64,000 bases of DNA from NCBI GenBank assembly GCA_020205615.1, contig CM035170.1, positions 115,490,213-115,554,212 of the forward strand, written 5' to 3'. Origin of the DNA: Panax quinquefolius (Eukaryota; Streptophyta; Magnoliopsida; Apiales; Araliaceae). Positions 1 to 11,856 of this stretch are shown here, piece after piece. Within the stretch, counting starts at the first letter, position 1, and each line of letters opens with the position of its first letter. The translations under genes were made by a program, and so were the position numbers. Below the pieces are notes generated by a model. The model searched no databases. It was not told the origin of the DNA and saw only the letters and a list, made by a program, of their open reading frames with translations.

Positions 1-2814
1 CTCGTTCCCTCTTTGGAGGAGGAGACATCGACAGACTGTCAAAGTTAAGAAATTAAGTTACTCACGAACTAAGAACTAAATATTAGTATTATAATTACAC
101 ATAAAAGAAGATTTTTGTCTTGTTATCATGACCACTTCAAAAGTTCCTTCATGAGACATTCCTGTCCCCTTCCTTTTTTGTAAATTAGAAAAAAAGGTTT
201 ATCATAATTGCCAAACTATTGTAGGACAATGGAATATTGCATCATTCTCAGGCAGACATTCCACTGTGGCATACAGTCTAAAGGGTGAATCAAAGCTAAA
301 GTATTGGCCAATCAATCAACATTTGAGAACTAACCTATAACTGCGACTTCGGCTAAAACTTCGACTCCGACTTCTGCCACGTCGAGGAGAGCGTGATCTA
401 ATTGGTGACCGTGAATAACTTCTACCGTGTCGGCTGTGCAAATACAAAATGTGTTAGCAACTAGAAATGGCAAAGTACAACAACTTACAGTGCTTTGGAA
501 TATGCACGAAAAGGAAAGTCAAAATCATTCGTGTATCGAATTGGGGAAATAAAAAAATCTACTGCTCAACTTTAAAAGCTAAATTTACCTGAGCTTCTTG
601 GGACTGTTATCGCAGTTCTTCTCTATGTGACCTCTCTCCCCACAGCGATAAAATTTGTTCTTCCAATCCCCTGCTTTGCAATCACGAGCCCAGTGACCAT
701 CAAGGCCACAGTTGAAGCAGCGTCCAGATCCAGGAAGAGGACCTCTGCCCAAATATTCTCGAGAACCACCAGGTCCACGTGGCACCTATACCAAGTCGTT
801 ATATTAGTATGACAGATGGACTACACAAGGTGGCTAAGATCTTATGAAAAAAGAGGAGATCAAACTATAGGGGCCTCTGGTCCACAAGTTCAACTCCCAA
901 GCAGTTAATAAACAAGAAACATAAAAAATATAAAAATTCAAATCAACATTAAACCCATGAAAGTCAAATGAAACCCAAAGATAGTATAGAAGCCATTAAA
1001 AAGGAACTATTACAATAGCATATGACCCATAGAGAAAAAAAGTTGCACAAGTTCAATATGCCATGAAGTTCCACCGAAGACACCAAAAGTCCTAAACCCA
1101 ATTCAATTCCCAAATAAAAACACACGTCATCACACCCCCACTATAACCAAGCGAACATTCTTAGCACCCTCCCACACCCCCACTCCCCCAAACAAATAAA
1201 AATAAATAAACGAAGGACATATAGACTAACAAAATTTTATACAAACAAGAAAACCCACCATTAATCAAACTTGAAAGCCAATACCTACTTTAGAATACAA
1301 TATTTTTTCATAGAGCAATTACTTAATCAAACTAGATTGAAACTATATCAAACTTGAAAAGTTATAGATGAAAAATTATGCGTAACCTTTTAACCGAGTC
1401 TACTGACTGCTTAATAGGCAAGGTAATAAAAAATTTGTTGACGCAAATACCTAAAGCATGAAATGAAGCCTTCCTTTCATACTACACATGTCACTATCAA
1501 AACAGAAATTATGATGCAGATATAAGTACGTACTCCCTTGGCAAATTCCACTACAAGTCGATTTCCATCAAATTCTCGGCCATTAAGGCTATATCTGGCA
1601 TCATCTGCATCCCGGGGATCACTAAATTCCTGCCAATTGAAGTTTACAAGTACAAACCAACAAAAAAGATAAGTGTAATTGTGTAATACGATCACAAGCC
1701 AGATATCTAAAATGATAACATGAATTGCGATCATAAATAGAAAACAAGAGACAAATAGGAAATTGACACATACAACGAAAGCAAAGTCGTGCTTCATGTC
1801 CACATCTCGTACTCTGCGGAAACGATTGTCAGAAACAGTAAGACCATCATTACTTTTAAGTACTGGAAGTGCATCATACATTGCCCCACAAGATGAACTA
1901 GACACCAGTTTGAGATTGTTGCTTGCAAAAAAACACGCAAAAACACTACAGAAAGAATCGCCAAAGTCTCCTAACACTCGCCAAGACTCTCCACAGACTC
2001 CACCAATTCCACCATGAACACCCTCCCACCAGTGATCTCCAGGTCAGGCAAAATCCCAGAAACCTTCAACAATATCATAAAGTTAAAACAGACCAACCTA
2101 GGGGAACAATGGTCCTTCATAGAAAACATGATTAATACCACAGATCCAAGCAGAGAACAAGCTTTGCAAATGGATGCTCGTTTCCTACATTTAACTAGAA
2201 GACATACCCACAACACGCATTGACTACTGATGTCAAAATAGGGGCACTACTCAAATCTTGTTTCAAGAGGCATAATTAACAGTAAAATTAATATTTCAAT
2301 CTAATCCTTCATCTTCAAGAAAGACAAATTTGTGATCTCCATAGCCAGTAGTCATGACAGTTTAATCAAGGGGGTAAAAATCAAGTTCCTAAAGAGTCTT
2401 GTGCAGAAATTTCAAAATGTTATCTTTTGGAGCTGATTATTACATTAATTAGGAAGAGGATCGCAAATGACTTGGAATTTAGTAGAATGGCCATGGAAAA
2501 CTAGACACAAATGAAGCAAGTATTTTCACAGTTTAGGTTTGTTTCAGAAAAAATTCTTTGCACCACAGTTATTTTCTGGAACTCAATTTTATGTTGCATC
2601 CTTTCCTCCTAAACTATATTTTCCTTGTACACTTGTGACAAAAGGGAAAAAAATGTTGACTCCAAATGACACCCGTAAGGTAAAATTGAAAGCCAACATA
2701 TAATTACCTCCCATATCTGCTAAATATGTGCTCCAGATCACGTGAACGTGTCCGCGAAGACAGGTGACCAACATATAGACGGGTGGTACCATATCGATCA
2801 TCATATCGAGGCAT
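1..2814 (-). CDS. RS2Z-type SR splicing factor (RRM, two zinc knuckles, RS domain), partial at 3' end
   Basis: Nuclear pre-mRNA splicing regulator of the plant-specific RS2Z class. Coding exons read on the minus strand: 2708-2814, 1774-1813, 1534-1629, 589-785, 335-433 and <1-35; all introns are GT-AG and phases match. The start is the ATG at 2814 ([18 protein letters not shown]). An RRM spans about residues 11-80, with RNP2 LYVGHL at 13-18 and RNP1 HDFAFVEF at 44-51. The first CCHC knuckle is at residues 104-117 (CFNC..GH..DC) and the second at 126-139, followed by a growing RS domain from about residue 147 that runs off the left edge. In the second knuckle the first ligand is Phe126 (codon TTT at 651-653) where the family has Cys. 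Family assignment is firm. The exon 1-35 is short and less certain. Otherwise no break is seen, so the gene is probably functional. Confidence 0.9.
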
Positions 2815-3567
2815 TTTGTCGCTGCAGTGAACAAAATCATTTTAGGGTATTTGAAAGAAATTATAACATTTAATATACCATGCTTAACAAGATAATACTA
2901 TTTGGTGATATTCTACTACAATCAACAAGAAGTCAAGAACATAATAGCTTATGAAGAAGGAACAAAATGTAATCAAGCCTGCCACTCTTGAGAGTGAAAT
3001 CAGACGCTGAGTACTGTTAGTCAAACTGCACATTAACATTCACCACGTGCATATGTTTAATAAAAACGAACATCATTGTCTACCAAATTCATTAAATCTA
3101 AACAACTTATATTTTTTATATATGTTGTCTGTAAAGTATAAATTAAAACAATCAGCTCTTGCACTCCAAATAAAAGATTTCTTAATAAACAGGAAGTAGT
3201 TTGAAATACATACAATGTCCTTCATATTCAATGCCTAGACAGTATGAGCGTTTATGAAACAACAATCACAGCTCACTCAAAGAATATTTTCTGAACACAG
3301 ACCTACAAAGCTGTCTGTCTAATATTATGAGTCCAACATATGCACCCATGGGCGTTTTTATACAACACATGTTTGTGCTGGCCCAGTCAATGTCATCCAG
3401 CTTATTTCCTGCTTGCTCCAGTATATATCATACAATCCCAAAAACAATAAAATAATAAAATAACATATCCTGCCACAAATGATGGGCAACCTAGTAAATT
3501 AAGTTGCAAACAATCCACTTTGTATTTCAACAATTGAGCTATCTCACATCTTCAAGCAGAATCCATA

Positions 3568-3879
3568 TGTCACAATAGCTAATAAATGGCATGTGTGCAA
3601 TTTACTCCAAATGCCAGGTTAATTTGGTTAGAGTGAAAGAGTGATTATGGCCTTAAAGGCTATGTACTGCAATTGTTGCTTATGGAAATGAATGAATGAA
3701 TTTACTTCTTATTTTCCTCATCTTTTCTCACCTTTATTTCTTCTCTTTACTTTCTGTTTAATCTATGGCAAGTTCAAATTTCTTGTGTTATCTTCATCTA
3801 GGAGCGTACCACATGAGTGCTCCAGCTCCAATCAATTACTACGATGATGCTATGAGATTTTGGTGGCCAGAACGTGACA
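3568..3879 (+). repeat. Left LTR of the 2.7-kb element
   Basis: Direct repeat of 5960-6273, beginning TGTCACAATAGC and ending GAACGTGACA. The high similarity with a few point and small indel differences suggests a fairly recent insertion. Confidence 0.9.
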
Positions 3880-4358
3880 AAGTGGTATCAGATCCGTCGT
3901 TTCTCGGCAACTTCCGACTATGGGAAAGGGAATGTGATTCATTGATGGTAATTTCTGCATGTAACATTTCAATTCATCACTCCCATATCCAAAATTCTAG
4001 TTCTATGTCCACTTATTTACCACCAACTTTTGCTCCCATGACTACATCACCGATTCCAGTCTCCAATTACACATGGCATACACCTAATTACTTTATGTTA
4101 CCTAGAAATCAACCAACCACTTCACCTTACTTCTTCAATTCATATAACCAAGTTGTTACTACATCAGTTACGGAAACATCCGAAAATCACTTGGTTTCTT
4201 CTTCTCCGCCACTGCAACAGCTCATTTCAGCATCTCAAATTGCTCAAATTCAAACAACTACTAAACCAACAATTCTTGAGCCCACCCATTTCCAAATTCT
4301 AGTTAAATCCACTAATTCATCTTGTGAGCCTAAAGTTTTCGATGAAATGACTAAGTGA
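3765..4358 (+). CDS. ORF of unknown function starting inside the left LTR of the small retrotransposon
   Basis: A 197-codon ORF begins in the LTR (residues 1-38 lie within it) and reads through the primer-binding site into the interior. The later part is rich in Ser, Thr, Pro and Asn (low complexity). Because the right LTR repeats the first part, a truncated copy of the start occurs at about 6160-6326. No retroviral domain, transmembrane helix or signal peptide stands out. It may be a degenerate gag-like ORF or chance coding in a non-autonomous element. Confidence 0.25.
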   Translation: MASSNFLCYLHLGAYHMSAPAPINYYDDAMRFWWPERDKVVSDPSFLGNFRLWERECDSLMVISACNISIHHSHIQNSSSMSTYLPPTFAPMTTSPIPVSNYTWHTPNYFMLPRNQPTTSPYFFNSYNQVVTTSVTETSENHLVSSSPPLQQLISASQIAQIQTTTKPTILEPTHFQILVKSTNSSCEPKVFDEMTK

Positions 4359-5959
4359 TACTGCAACTAGTAAGGTTCAAATCATTGGCTATCCGCAGGA
4401 TGATTACTTGTGTTCTGAGGACACCATTATTTTACCGCATCTCGACATACTTTCACTCCCAAAATCACAATCACACAACCCAAATCACACCAAGCATTTC
4501 TCTATTTTACCACCATTTAGGTTTCCTACTTCCACTACGAATCAGTTAGTTGAGCTGTCCGATTCTAAAAGTCTCTCAATAGCAACAGTTGACACTAAGA
4601 AGAAAGTAATAGCTATGTTTGATATTGGGAGAACCTTAAGAGTTGAAAAATAAGTTTTAAGATTTATGGATCGACGTATATATGCAGGAGCTAGAGCTGT
4701 TAAGGACGGTGGAGAGGACAACGAAAAGAGACTGGAACCTATTTTGGTTGCTACAATGGGTTGGGAAATGAGGCTGAGAGTATAAGGGTTGAAATTAATC
4801 TCAACGTAACAAATGCGAAAAATTATGATGAAAAGTTGGAGAATATTGGGAAGGATATTCCCATCAATATGGAAAAATGGAGAGAAACAAAAGGCCAAAA
4901 CGTTGAAGGTGACTTCCCGTCTCAACAATAGAAATCCGCAAAGTAAAAGTAATGGAGTACAAGAATGCCAAGAAATTGTGCACAGAAAAGTGCAATTTGG
5001 TAGTTGGAACATAAATTCATTGAGCATTAAAGCAGGCTTCCTTCAAGAAGACTTAAATGTACGAGTATATACAGAAGTATTCACTAAAGCATTAAATGTT
5101 TTGGATGGGTCAACTTTAGAAATTAATTGGAGGTTGATTAAGGGCTCTGAACTAGAGAAAAACCATTGTAAAAAGATGGTAATCTCGACTACAAATGTTG
5201 ATACACTTGTGTTGGTTATGGAAATTAGCTCAAGTGGTACTACCAATTGTCTTCCTTCAATTGCCAAAGTAGGCCACGAAAATTTTTGTTTCAAACAAGT
5301 GTGGTAAACTTGCTAACTTGGTTAACCAGTTTAAGACTGCTATAGAGTGTGAAGTCGAAATAAATAAAGGTAGCAACAATTTGACGAGGGATTTTAAAAA
5401 TAGCTCGAAATTGGATGTTGATGGTAATAGTTTGACTAGCTTCCATGTTACACTTACAACTCTAATTGAAGGTCTATCTAGAAACAAAGAATATCCTATG
5501 TTGATAAGTTGGCATGGTTCTATGCAAATCCTTGTATTCTTTCATTGCTTCTACGGATTCATTGCAACTTTGAGTGCTATAAAGGCAGTTAGAAAAAGAA
5601 TTGTCCCAGGTGATGTAGCTGTTCACTATGATTTAAAAGAGTTTGAAAGGCTACAGATTTTCAATTTTGATCAAAAGATGGGTTCTCAAATTATCCAAAA
5701 TGCTCTTAAGGCATGTGTGCATGCCATTGTTTCTAATGCTGAAGTATGTGGAGCTATTGTGCGTACTAAGATGTTGAAGCAAGATGAACTTGATCTTGGA
5801 TGTAGTGTTTGATCTGAGGGGATTTTGGAAGGTTGGCAAACTTTCGCAACCCATGAAAGACTGTTTCGGAAAAATGAAGCTCACATCAAATTTAGGATAC
5901 ATGGCTGGATCTCAAAATGTAATCCTTGTGGACAACGTATATTTTCAAGGAATGGGGAA

Positions 5960-6273
5960 TGCCACAATAGCTAATAAATGGCATGGGTGTAATTTACTCC
6001 AAATGCGAGGTTAATTTGGTTAGAGTGAGAGAGTGATTTTGGCCTTATATAAAGGCTATTGCAATTGCTGCTTATGGAAATGAATGAATGAATTTACTTC
6101 TAATTTTCCTCATCTTTTCTCACCTTTATTTCTTCTCTTTACTTTCTGCTTAATCTATGGCAAGTTCAGATTTGTTGTGTTATCTTCATCTAGGAGCGTA
6201 CCACATGAGTGCTCCAGCTCCAATCAAAATTACTATGATGAAGCTATGAGATTTTGGTGGCCAGAACGTGACA
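5960..6273 (+). repeat. Right LTR of the 2.7-kb element
   Basis: Begins TGCCACAATAGC directly after a purine tract and ends GAACGTGACA. The next five bases (CCATA) repeat the five bases before the left LTR. Confidence 0.9.
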
Positions 6274-6571
6274 CCATAATCCAGAACCCACCTTCGTCTG
6301 AGACGAGGGTTCAAACATTCCTATGATAAGATTTGCTACAATGATCTAAAGGTAAACCCTAATTTTAGAATGCCCACAATGATAGGTTGGACACTCAATT
6401 TGTAGTGGGAGGTCATTTACATGTAACACAACAAATCTTACATTCAATTTCTCCAATCTATTCATCAACAACAAATAAAACAGTAATCAATTGAGAAGAC
6501 CAAATCAAAGAGATTAAAAAAATTCAGCAAAACAAACCCATACAAATGGGCATACGAAATCGCTCGCGTAC

Positions 6572-6680
6572 CTGACTAGAGAGAAGCTCCAATTTCTGAT
6601 TTTACCGACCAGAGAGAAGCTCCAATTTCTGATTTTACCGTAACAATTTTGAAGAGAGAATAATTGTGGATTTTTTTTGT
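6572..6680 (-). other. Probable 5'UTR exon of the RS2Z gene
   Basis: On the minus strand this stretch ends in a good donor (CTAGTCAG then GTACGC at 6571-6566). The coding exon is preceded by an acceptor CTGCAG at 2822-2827. Together they define a 5'UTR intron of 2822-6571, as is common in plant SR genes. The exon contains a 33-bp tandem duplication (about 6578-6643). The transcription start is not determined. Inference from splice-site logic only; cDNA would decide. Confidence 0.5.
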
Positions 6681-6800
6681 TTCGTTCAATTATAAGCCGG
6701 TGTGGATACGCATCTTGATATCTAAGGGTTACAATTGGGCCGGATTGGGATTAAACTATAGTTCGATTATTTTCCGGGTTGGGCTCTATAAATCACACAT
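6681..6800 (-). promoter_or_regulatory. Putative promoter of the RS2Z gene
   Basis: On the minus strand this region contains GGCCCAAT (6732-6739) and AGCCCAAC (about 6778-6785). These resemble the site-II/TCP-type GGCCCA elements common upstream of plant housekeeping and RNA-processing genes. A telobox-like AAACCCTAA lies at about 6354-6362 inside the presumed first intron. No convincing TATA box is placed. Weak, position-based inference. Confidence 0.3.
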
Positions 6801-6843
6801 TGGTAGGCCGACAAGAGGCCTGGAGCAAAATTTCTCAATCTTT

Positions 6844-7831
6844 AAATAAAAAGAAAAAGGAATTTTTTTTGAGGTAGGAACTAGGAAGAGTCTCTTGAGA
6901 TTAGATCTCTAAAAGATAAGTAAGATTTATGTTGTGATAAAAATATATTAAATTTTAATGTTAGATACATTAATTAATTATTTATGCACAATAAGAGTAT
7001 ATTATTAAATTTAAAATTGATATAAATTCATTTAAGTTAATATAATAATGAATTATATATTACAAACAATCTAACATGCATCTAAATAAAAGATTTATTG
7101 TTTCAAAACATTTCTTTCTTTAAAAAAAAAATCATTAATTTTAAATTAACTTTAAGAATTTTAAATTGATCTTATATTTAGAAGGAAGGAAGTACTATAT
7201 ATAATTGGCATGAAAATCTGAAACAAAACGCACATAATTAATTACATACATACATCTCATAAATCCTATAAGACATGCTCAATTGCAGTTTTCTTCTTTC
7301 AAGTACAGCTTATACTATTACAATTTAATTTTAGTTGTGTTTGAGCAACATATACATATGACTTCTAACCAACCAACCAACCTTTGTGCTTTGTTTGTAC
7401 TAAATAACCATGCATATGGTACGAATCTTAAGTTTTCATAACTTTATTTAACATACTTTTGTATCTACTTTTTTTGAGATTTGATCGAGACGACGATTCG
7501 GTTCAGTAGTAACCGTCATTTATATGTTAAGGCGACGGTTACATATATATACATGACGATCGCCAGGCCGATCGTATCGTCGCCCGATCTGTCGCTAAAG
7601 AGGAATATACAAGGTATGTTAGATAAATAATAAGCTTAAGAATTGGACCGACCATACATATTACTGATATTACAACATTATTTAAGTTGATCACCCAGTA
7701 CAGTAGCTAGCTAGCTAGCTAGGTTGGCTTACAAGAAGCTTATAAACCAGGAAGTCCAAATACTCCCCACCCAACCCACTTGCTTACTTAATGATGACTA
7801 CTAACAACTTCCTCGATCGATCGATCGATCT
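6844..7831. other. Intergenic DNA between the RS2Z promoter and the ABCG gene
   Basis: AT-rich, no gene seen. It contains a degenerate MITE-like end at about 7181-7200 (AGAAGGAAGGAAGTACTATA, like Stowaway ends), a (CTAG)n run near 7707-7721, a (CGAT)n run near 7813-7830, and a GC-richer inverted-repeat patch at 7480-7600 with CGACGGTTAC-type motifs. The 3'UTR of the ABCG gene should lie just left of 7832. Confidence 0.5.
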
Positions 7832-10003
7832 CTAACTCCTCTTGTTTTTGCTTCCTAACAACAAAGTAAAATAAAACAGAATCCTAAAGAAAAACCCCCA
7901 AGCAACAGTAATCCAAAAGCAACTCCACCTACTCATATCAGTAACCCCTTGCTGCTTCAATATATCCAAACCCGTGGTCAAGCATGTTGAGCTAGTAATG
8001 TTCATCCCCAAAGTCTTGCTCATGTTTGTCAGTAACTTGAGCTTCAAGGAATCCGGAACCGACACTAATGGCGAATTATCAAATATCTGAACACCCCTAA
8101 CAAAACATTTGGTCGGATCATCAAACTCATTTTGTAGCACCCCTTCGTACGGATATTTCACTAGGGAAAGATAATGGAACCAAATCCAATAAGAAGGGAT
8201 CCGATCGCGAGTAATGAAAAATCCACTAAAAAGGAGGAAATAGGCCAAAACCGCCACAACCACCGTGTACCCCAACATCACATGGGCCACCACGCCGGAG
8301 AGGAATGTCACAAAAGAGCTTCCGGCCCAAAATGAAGCGAAAATGAAGAAATAAAAGAAAAGGAAGCCGGATAGTCCACCAGCTAAGCCGACCGACCAAA
8401 AGGTTGTGACTGCAAATACAAATGAGAGGAACAATAGTGAAGGGATTGTGACGACCGAATGGGATAAGACGTATGAGGAACGTCTATAGGCATTGTAAGC
8501 CGTCTCCCTCATGAAAATATATCTTTCTTGTAGAAAAACGGGCATGGCTTCGGCACATGTGTAGAATGTGGTGGACATTGCAAATGCAAAAAATCCCATT
8601 CTTTCTTGTACACCTCTAGGCGAATTATCTAATTTCCTAAACATTGTAGCAAGAATAATACCGGTCACAATAATTGCGCCTAAACGAATTCCATACAATT
8701 CAGGCGTTCGCCAAGCGTTTAGCAAAGATCTTTTGGCTATCACAATCAGTTCAATCCAAAAAGGATTAGCAAATCTTGGAACGTCGACGTCTGTATGAAC
8801 ATTATTTGTAGCATCCGATACTAATTTTCCTCTAGCACTTATGGCATCTTTTAGCGACAATTTTACTTCTGTGTCGCTATTAAGTGGAGTCTGCCTTTTT
8901 TGCCATGCTTTGTTGAAATCAGCCAGCATTTGTGTTCCACCCGGTGAACCTTCGAGTTCTCGGATCAAATCAAGAGTGAACTCGGTCCGGTCCTCGTTTA
9001 CCGGTATCGGGTGCCCGAATTGGGCAAAATACCTCGGCAGAGCAGCCGGTGGTCCGCTAAAAACGGTCTGGCCACGTGAAAGGAAGATTAGCCGGTCCAG
9101 CACGTTCATAATCCGGGAACTAGGCTGGTGTACGGACATGATCACTATGCTTCCACTTTGAGCTATCCTTTGCAAAACCTTGACCACCATAAAAGCGCTA
9201 GTGGAGTCCAGGCCGGATGTCGGCTCGTCGAGAAAAAGGATGATCGGATCGTGAATTATGTCGATTCCGATGGACACCCGCCGCCTTTCCCCGCCGGAAA
9301 CTCCTCTATGGCCTTCATCTCCGATCACCGTATTGGCGGCATTCCTCAGGCCTAGTTGATCGATTAAAGCCTGAACCCTATTTTTCTTTTTGGACTTGGA
9401 GAGGCTGCGTGGAAGCCGGAATTCCGCCGAGAACATTAGAGTTTCTTCAACGGTTAACATTGGAAACAGTAAATCATCTTGCATGACGTAAGCCGAGATG
9501 ATTTTGAGAAGTTTAGACTCCAAAACCTCGCCGTTTAGTGTCACCGTTCCTTTCAAGCTTCCTTTTGCAATACGATCGGCAAGAGCGTCGATCAACGTGG
9601 ACTTGCCGGAGCCGCTGGCTCCGAGAACGGCCATAATTTCGCCTTCTCTGGCTTCGCCGGATATGCTATTTAACAGTACTTTGGTGTTAGGTGTTTTGTC
9701 TTGGGCGGTATCTGGCGGTGATAATAGTAACTTATCTGGCCGGAAAAATGAGGGGAGTGTGAATTTTTGGGGAACTTTGACGCTGTAAGTGAGGTTGTTG
9801 AAGGAGAGGACGAAAGGGGATGATGAATTGGGAATATTGGAAACGGCGTCATTGAGGTGGAGAACTTGGTGGGCGGGAGATTGTTGCTTTAAGAGGTCAC
9901 GGAGGGTGGGGGAGAGGTGGTGTTTGGGCTTCCGGGAGGGTTGTTGGAGCTCCATTGTTCGTCTTGGGCCTAAAAAAGGCATGTCAGTACTTTCAGCAGA
10001 CAT
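7832..10003 (-). CDS. ABC transporter G family half-transporter (ABCG2/6/16/20 type)
   Basis: Plasma-membrane half-size ABCG (WBC) transporter, 723 aa from the chosen start, intronless as is typical for this clade. In Arabidopsis, clade members export lipid-type precursors for suberin and pollen wall; the substrate here is inferred only. Seen: Walker [10 protein letters not shown] (128-136), Q-loop Gln at about 175, signature VSGGERRR (235-242), Walker [11 protein letters not shown] (255-264) and H-loop His292. A C-terminal ABC2 membrane domain follows with about six hydrophobic segments, and the protein ends [10 protein letters not shown]. All catalytic motifs are intact. The ORF opens at 10126, but a TATA box at 10070-10074 puts transcription start near 10040, so ATG 10003 (MSAESTD) is preferred over the ATGs at 10126 and 10060. 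Confidence 0.95.
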   Translation of the reverse strand: MSAESTDMPFLGPRRTMELQQPSRKPKHHLSPTLRDLLKQQSPAHQVLHLNDAVSNIPNSSSPFVLSFNNLTYSVKVPQKFTLPSFFRPDKLLLSPPDTAQDKTPNTKVLLNSISGEAREGEIMAVLGASGSGKSTLIDALADRIAKGSLKGTVTLNGEVLESKLLKIISAYVMQDDLLFPMLTVEETLMFSAEFRLPRSLSKSKKKNRVQALIDQLGLRNAANTVIGDEGHRGVSGGERRRVSIGIDIIHDPIILFLDEPTSGLDSTSAFMVVKVLQRIAQSGSIVIMSVHQPSSRIMNVLDRLIFLSRGQTVFSGPPAALPRYFAQFGHPIPVNEDRTEFTLDLIRELEGSPGGTQMLADFNKAWQKRQTPLNSDTEVKLSLKDAISARGKLVSDATNNVHTDVDVPRFANPFWIELIVIAKRSLLNAWRTPELYGIRLGAIIVTGIILATMFRKLDNSPRGVQERMGFFAFAMSTTFYTCAEAMPVFLQERYIFMRETAYNAYRRSSYVLSHSVVTIPSLLFLSFVFAVTTFWSVGLAGGLSGFLFFYFFIFASFWAGSSFVTFLSGVVAHVMLGYTVVVAVLAYFLLFSGFFITRDRIPSYWIWFHYLSLVKYPYEGVLQNEFDDPTKCFVRGVQIFDNSPLVSVPDSLKLKLLTNMSKTLGMNITSSTCLTTGLDILKQQGVTDMSRWSCFWITVAWGFFFRILFYFTLLLGSKNKRS

Positions 10004-10067
10004 TCTATTGTTATTGTTATGGTCTGGGAATGTTATTAAGCTGTAGTGGGACACTCGCATATCCCAT

Positions 10068-10075
10068 CTATATAC
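10068..10075 (-). promoter_or_regulatory. TATA box of the ABCG gene
   Basis: Minus-strand GTATATAG, 65-70 bp upstream of the preferred start codon at 10003. It would place the transcript start near 10040 and leave a short 5'UTR. It is the only TATA-like site correctly placed. Confidence 0.5.
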
Positions 10076-11152
10076 TAGCTGCAGGGGCCAAGAATTAATG
10101 ACGGAGGACTTTCCCTCGTGTTCCAAAATTAATTATAAATTTAAAAAAATTATTACTTTTTGTAATAAATAAATATTTTTCAAATATATGCCTCACAATT
10201 TATTAAAATATTCAATATTCTTGTTAAAATATACTCTCTTCTTCCTCAAAAGAATATATCTTCAAGTATTTAAATTTTTGTCTACCAAAATATGTCTAAA
10301 AGTACATAAATTTATACTATATATGTTAAAAGAAAAGCATAATTACTTGAAAATGGCTTTTCATGTTCCAAATGTTGGGTCTACTATGACTAACATGGAT
10401 ACTTATTTCACTCTCTATAAAAAAATTTTTAAATATGTATGAAAATCGTCTTTGAATAATTAATTAATGGCATATTAGGTGCTTTGTCATATAAAATTTA
10501 AAATACTTTTAATTTTGAAATTAATGGACTTAAAAATATTTCACCTCCAACTTTGAAATGGATGGAGTTTTCTAATTTATTACAAAAATATAAACCTTGG
10601 AATATTGTTGGCGATGTATGATAGAAAAATGCCTTGATATATATTCAAGGGAAAAAGTTAACAAAAATGAATGGGATTAATTCCATTTAATTTGTAGGCG
10701 AAAATATTAGCGGGAGTTGACACGAGTACGAATACTTGAGAGCAACCAATCCAATTTTTGTTTCAAGGTTTATATACACTCCCTCTCATTGCTAATTATA
10801 TTTGATTATTTGAAGTTAATTTTTAATATTTTTTAATTTAAAGGTAAAAAAATTTAAATAAGTTTAGGTAATACAATTATGAGTATTATAAATTAACTAT
10901 CTAAAATAAATAGTAATCACAATGTTTATGATTTTAAAAAGTTGAAGGAATTGCAAATATGTTAAACTTCCTTTAAAATATTAAAATTGATCTTATGTTT
11001 TAAAACGGGAATAGTAATTATTTTCTCAAAAAGATTTTGCTTTTCTTTTTAAATCTAATAATAATAATAATAATAATAATAATACGTAGTGCAATAAGTC
11101 AAAATATAGTTTCGTGTGGTGATCAAAAAATAATACGGGTTTGATGGATGAG

Positions 11153-11192
<40 letters not shown>

Positions 11193-11371
11193 TATATATG
11201 GGTGAGTAGGTGAGAAATTGTACAGCCACCCACCAGCTAGAGCTAGCTTTCTAGTAGTACGAGATGATACGAAATATGGATTCAATTGGATCAAGATTAG
11301 ATATTTGTTTGTACTTACTTAGTACCAAGTCCAAGAGTCTTCGCCCGCTCATCGACTAGGACTAGACTAAC

Positions 11372-11507
11372 CGGTTAGCATGAATTTTATTTTATTTTTG
11401 GATAAATTAGTTAATAGAATGTTGATACGTAGACTAGACTTTATGTGTGTCAATATTATATTGGTCAATTAACCAACTTATCCAAAAAATAAATTTCATG
11501 TTAACCG
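11372..11507. repeat. Foldback (MITE-like) inverted repeat
   Basis: A left arm from 11372 (CGGTTAGCATGAA...) and a right arm ending at 11507 (...TTCATGTTAACCG) are near-complementary over about 40 bp. The inner portions (GTTGATACG / TGTGTCAAT) also pair, so the whole 136 bp can fold on itself. No transposase. Target duplication not clear. Confidence 0.6.
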
Positions 11508-11704
11508 AATCCCTCCTCAATCATATCACTAGTAATCGTTTGTGCCTCAAATCACAACACAACCCAATCATCTTCTCTCTGTTTCAATAATTTTATTTTT
11601 ATTTTCTCTCTCTCCTATAGCAACGGACCAAATCGTCGTCCGGTCCGTTGTTGAAGGGGATGAGCAAAATATGTTAGATAAGGGGTGAGCTTAAAATCCT
11701 GACC

Positions 11705-11740
<36 letters not shown>

Positions 11741-11856
11741 GATCCTATTTCTATGAACTCAAAAAGAAATGAACCAAAGGCGACGGTTCATCTTTGATTA
11801 CGGCGTCACATAGATGTAGCCTCGCTCAACATCGGTTATTTTAATGCTATTAACGT

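Larger units (their letters stand above)
3568..6273 (+). mobile_element. Complete small LTR retrotransposon, probably non-autonomous, inside the RS2Z 5'UTR intron
   Basis: A 2.7-kb element with direct terminal repeats of 312 bp (3568-3879) and 314 bp (5960-6273), both starting TG and ending CA. It is flanked by a perfect 5-bp target duplication CCATA (3563-3567 and 6274-6278). A primer-binding site TGGTATCAGATCC (3883-3895), complementary to initiator tRNA-Met, lies 3 bases after the left LTR. A purine tract AAGGAATGGGGAA precedes the right LTR. The 2.08-kb interior has short ORFs (for example 3765-4358, 4813-5307, 5318-5812), none recognisable as gag, protease, RT or integrase. The element is inserted in the sense opposite to the host gene. 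Confidence 0.9.

Noticed and set aside
1763..2223. Plus and minus ORFs of 69-84 codons inside the first RS2Z introns
   Set aside because: They overlap the SR exon or intron on the wrong strand or frame and have no domain.
7440..7620. GC-rich inverted motifs (CGACGGTTAC, GACGATCGCC) with partial matches near 11620-11710
   Set aside because: They resemble CACTA-type subterminal repeats, but no CACTA ends, transposase or target duplication could be placed, so no element is called.
7832..10126. Upstream in-frame ATGs at 10126 and 10060 as starts of the ABCG protein
   Set aside because: They lie upstream of the likely transcription start set by the TATA box at 10070, and the family N-terminus fits the ATG at 10003 better.
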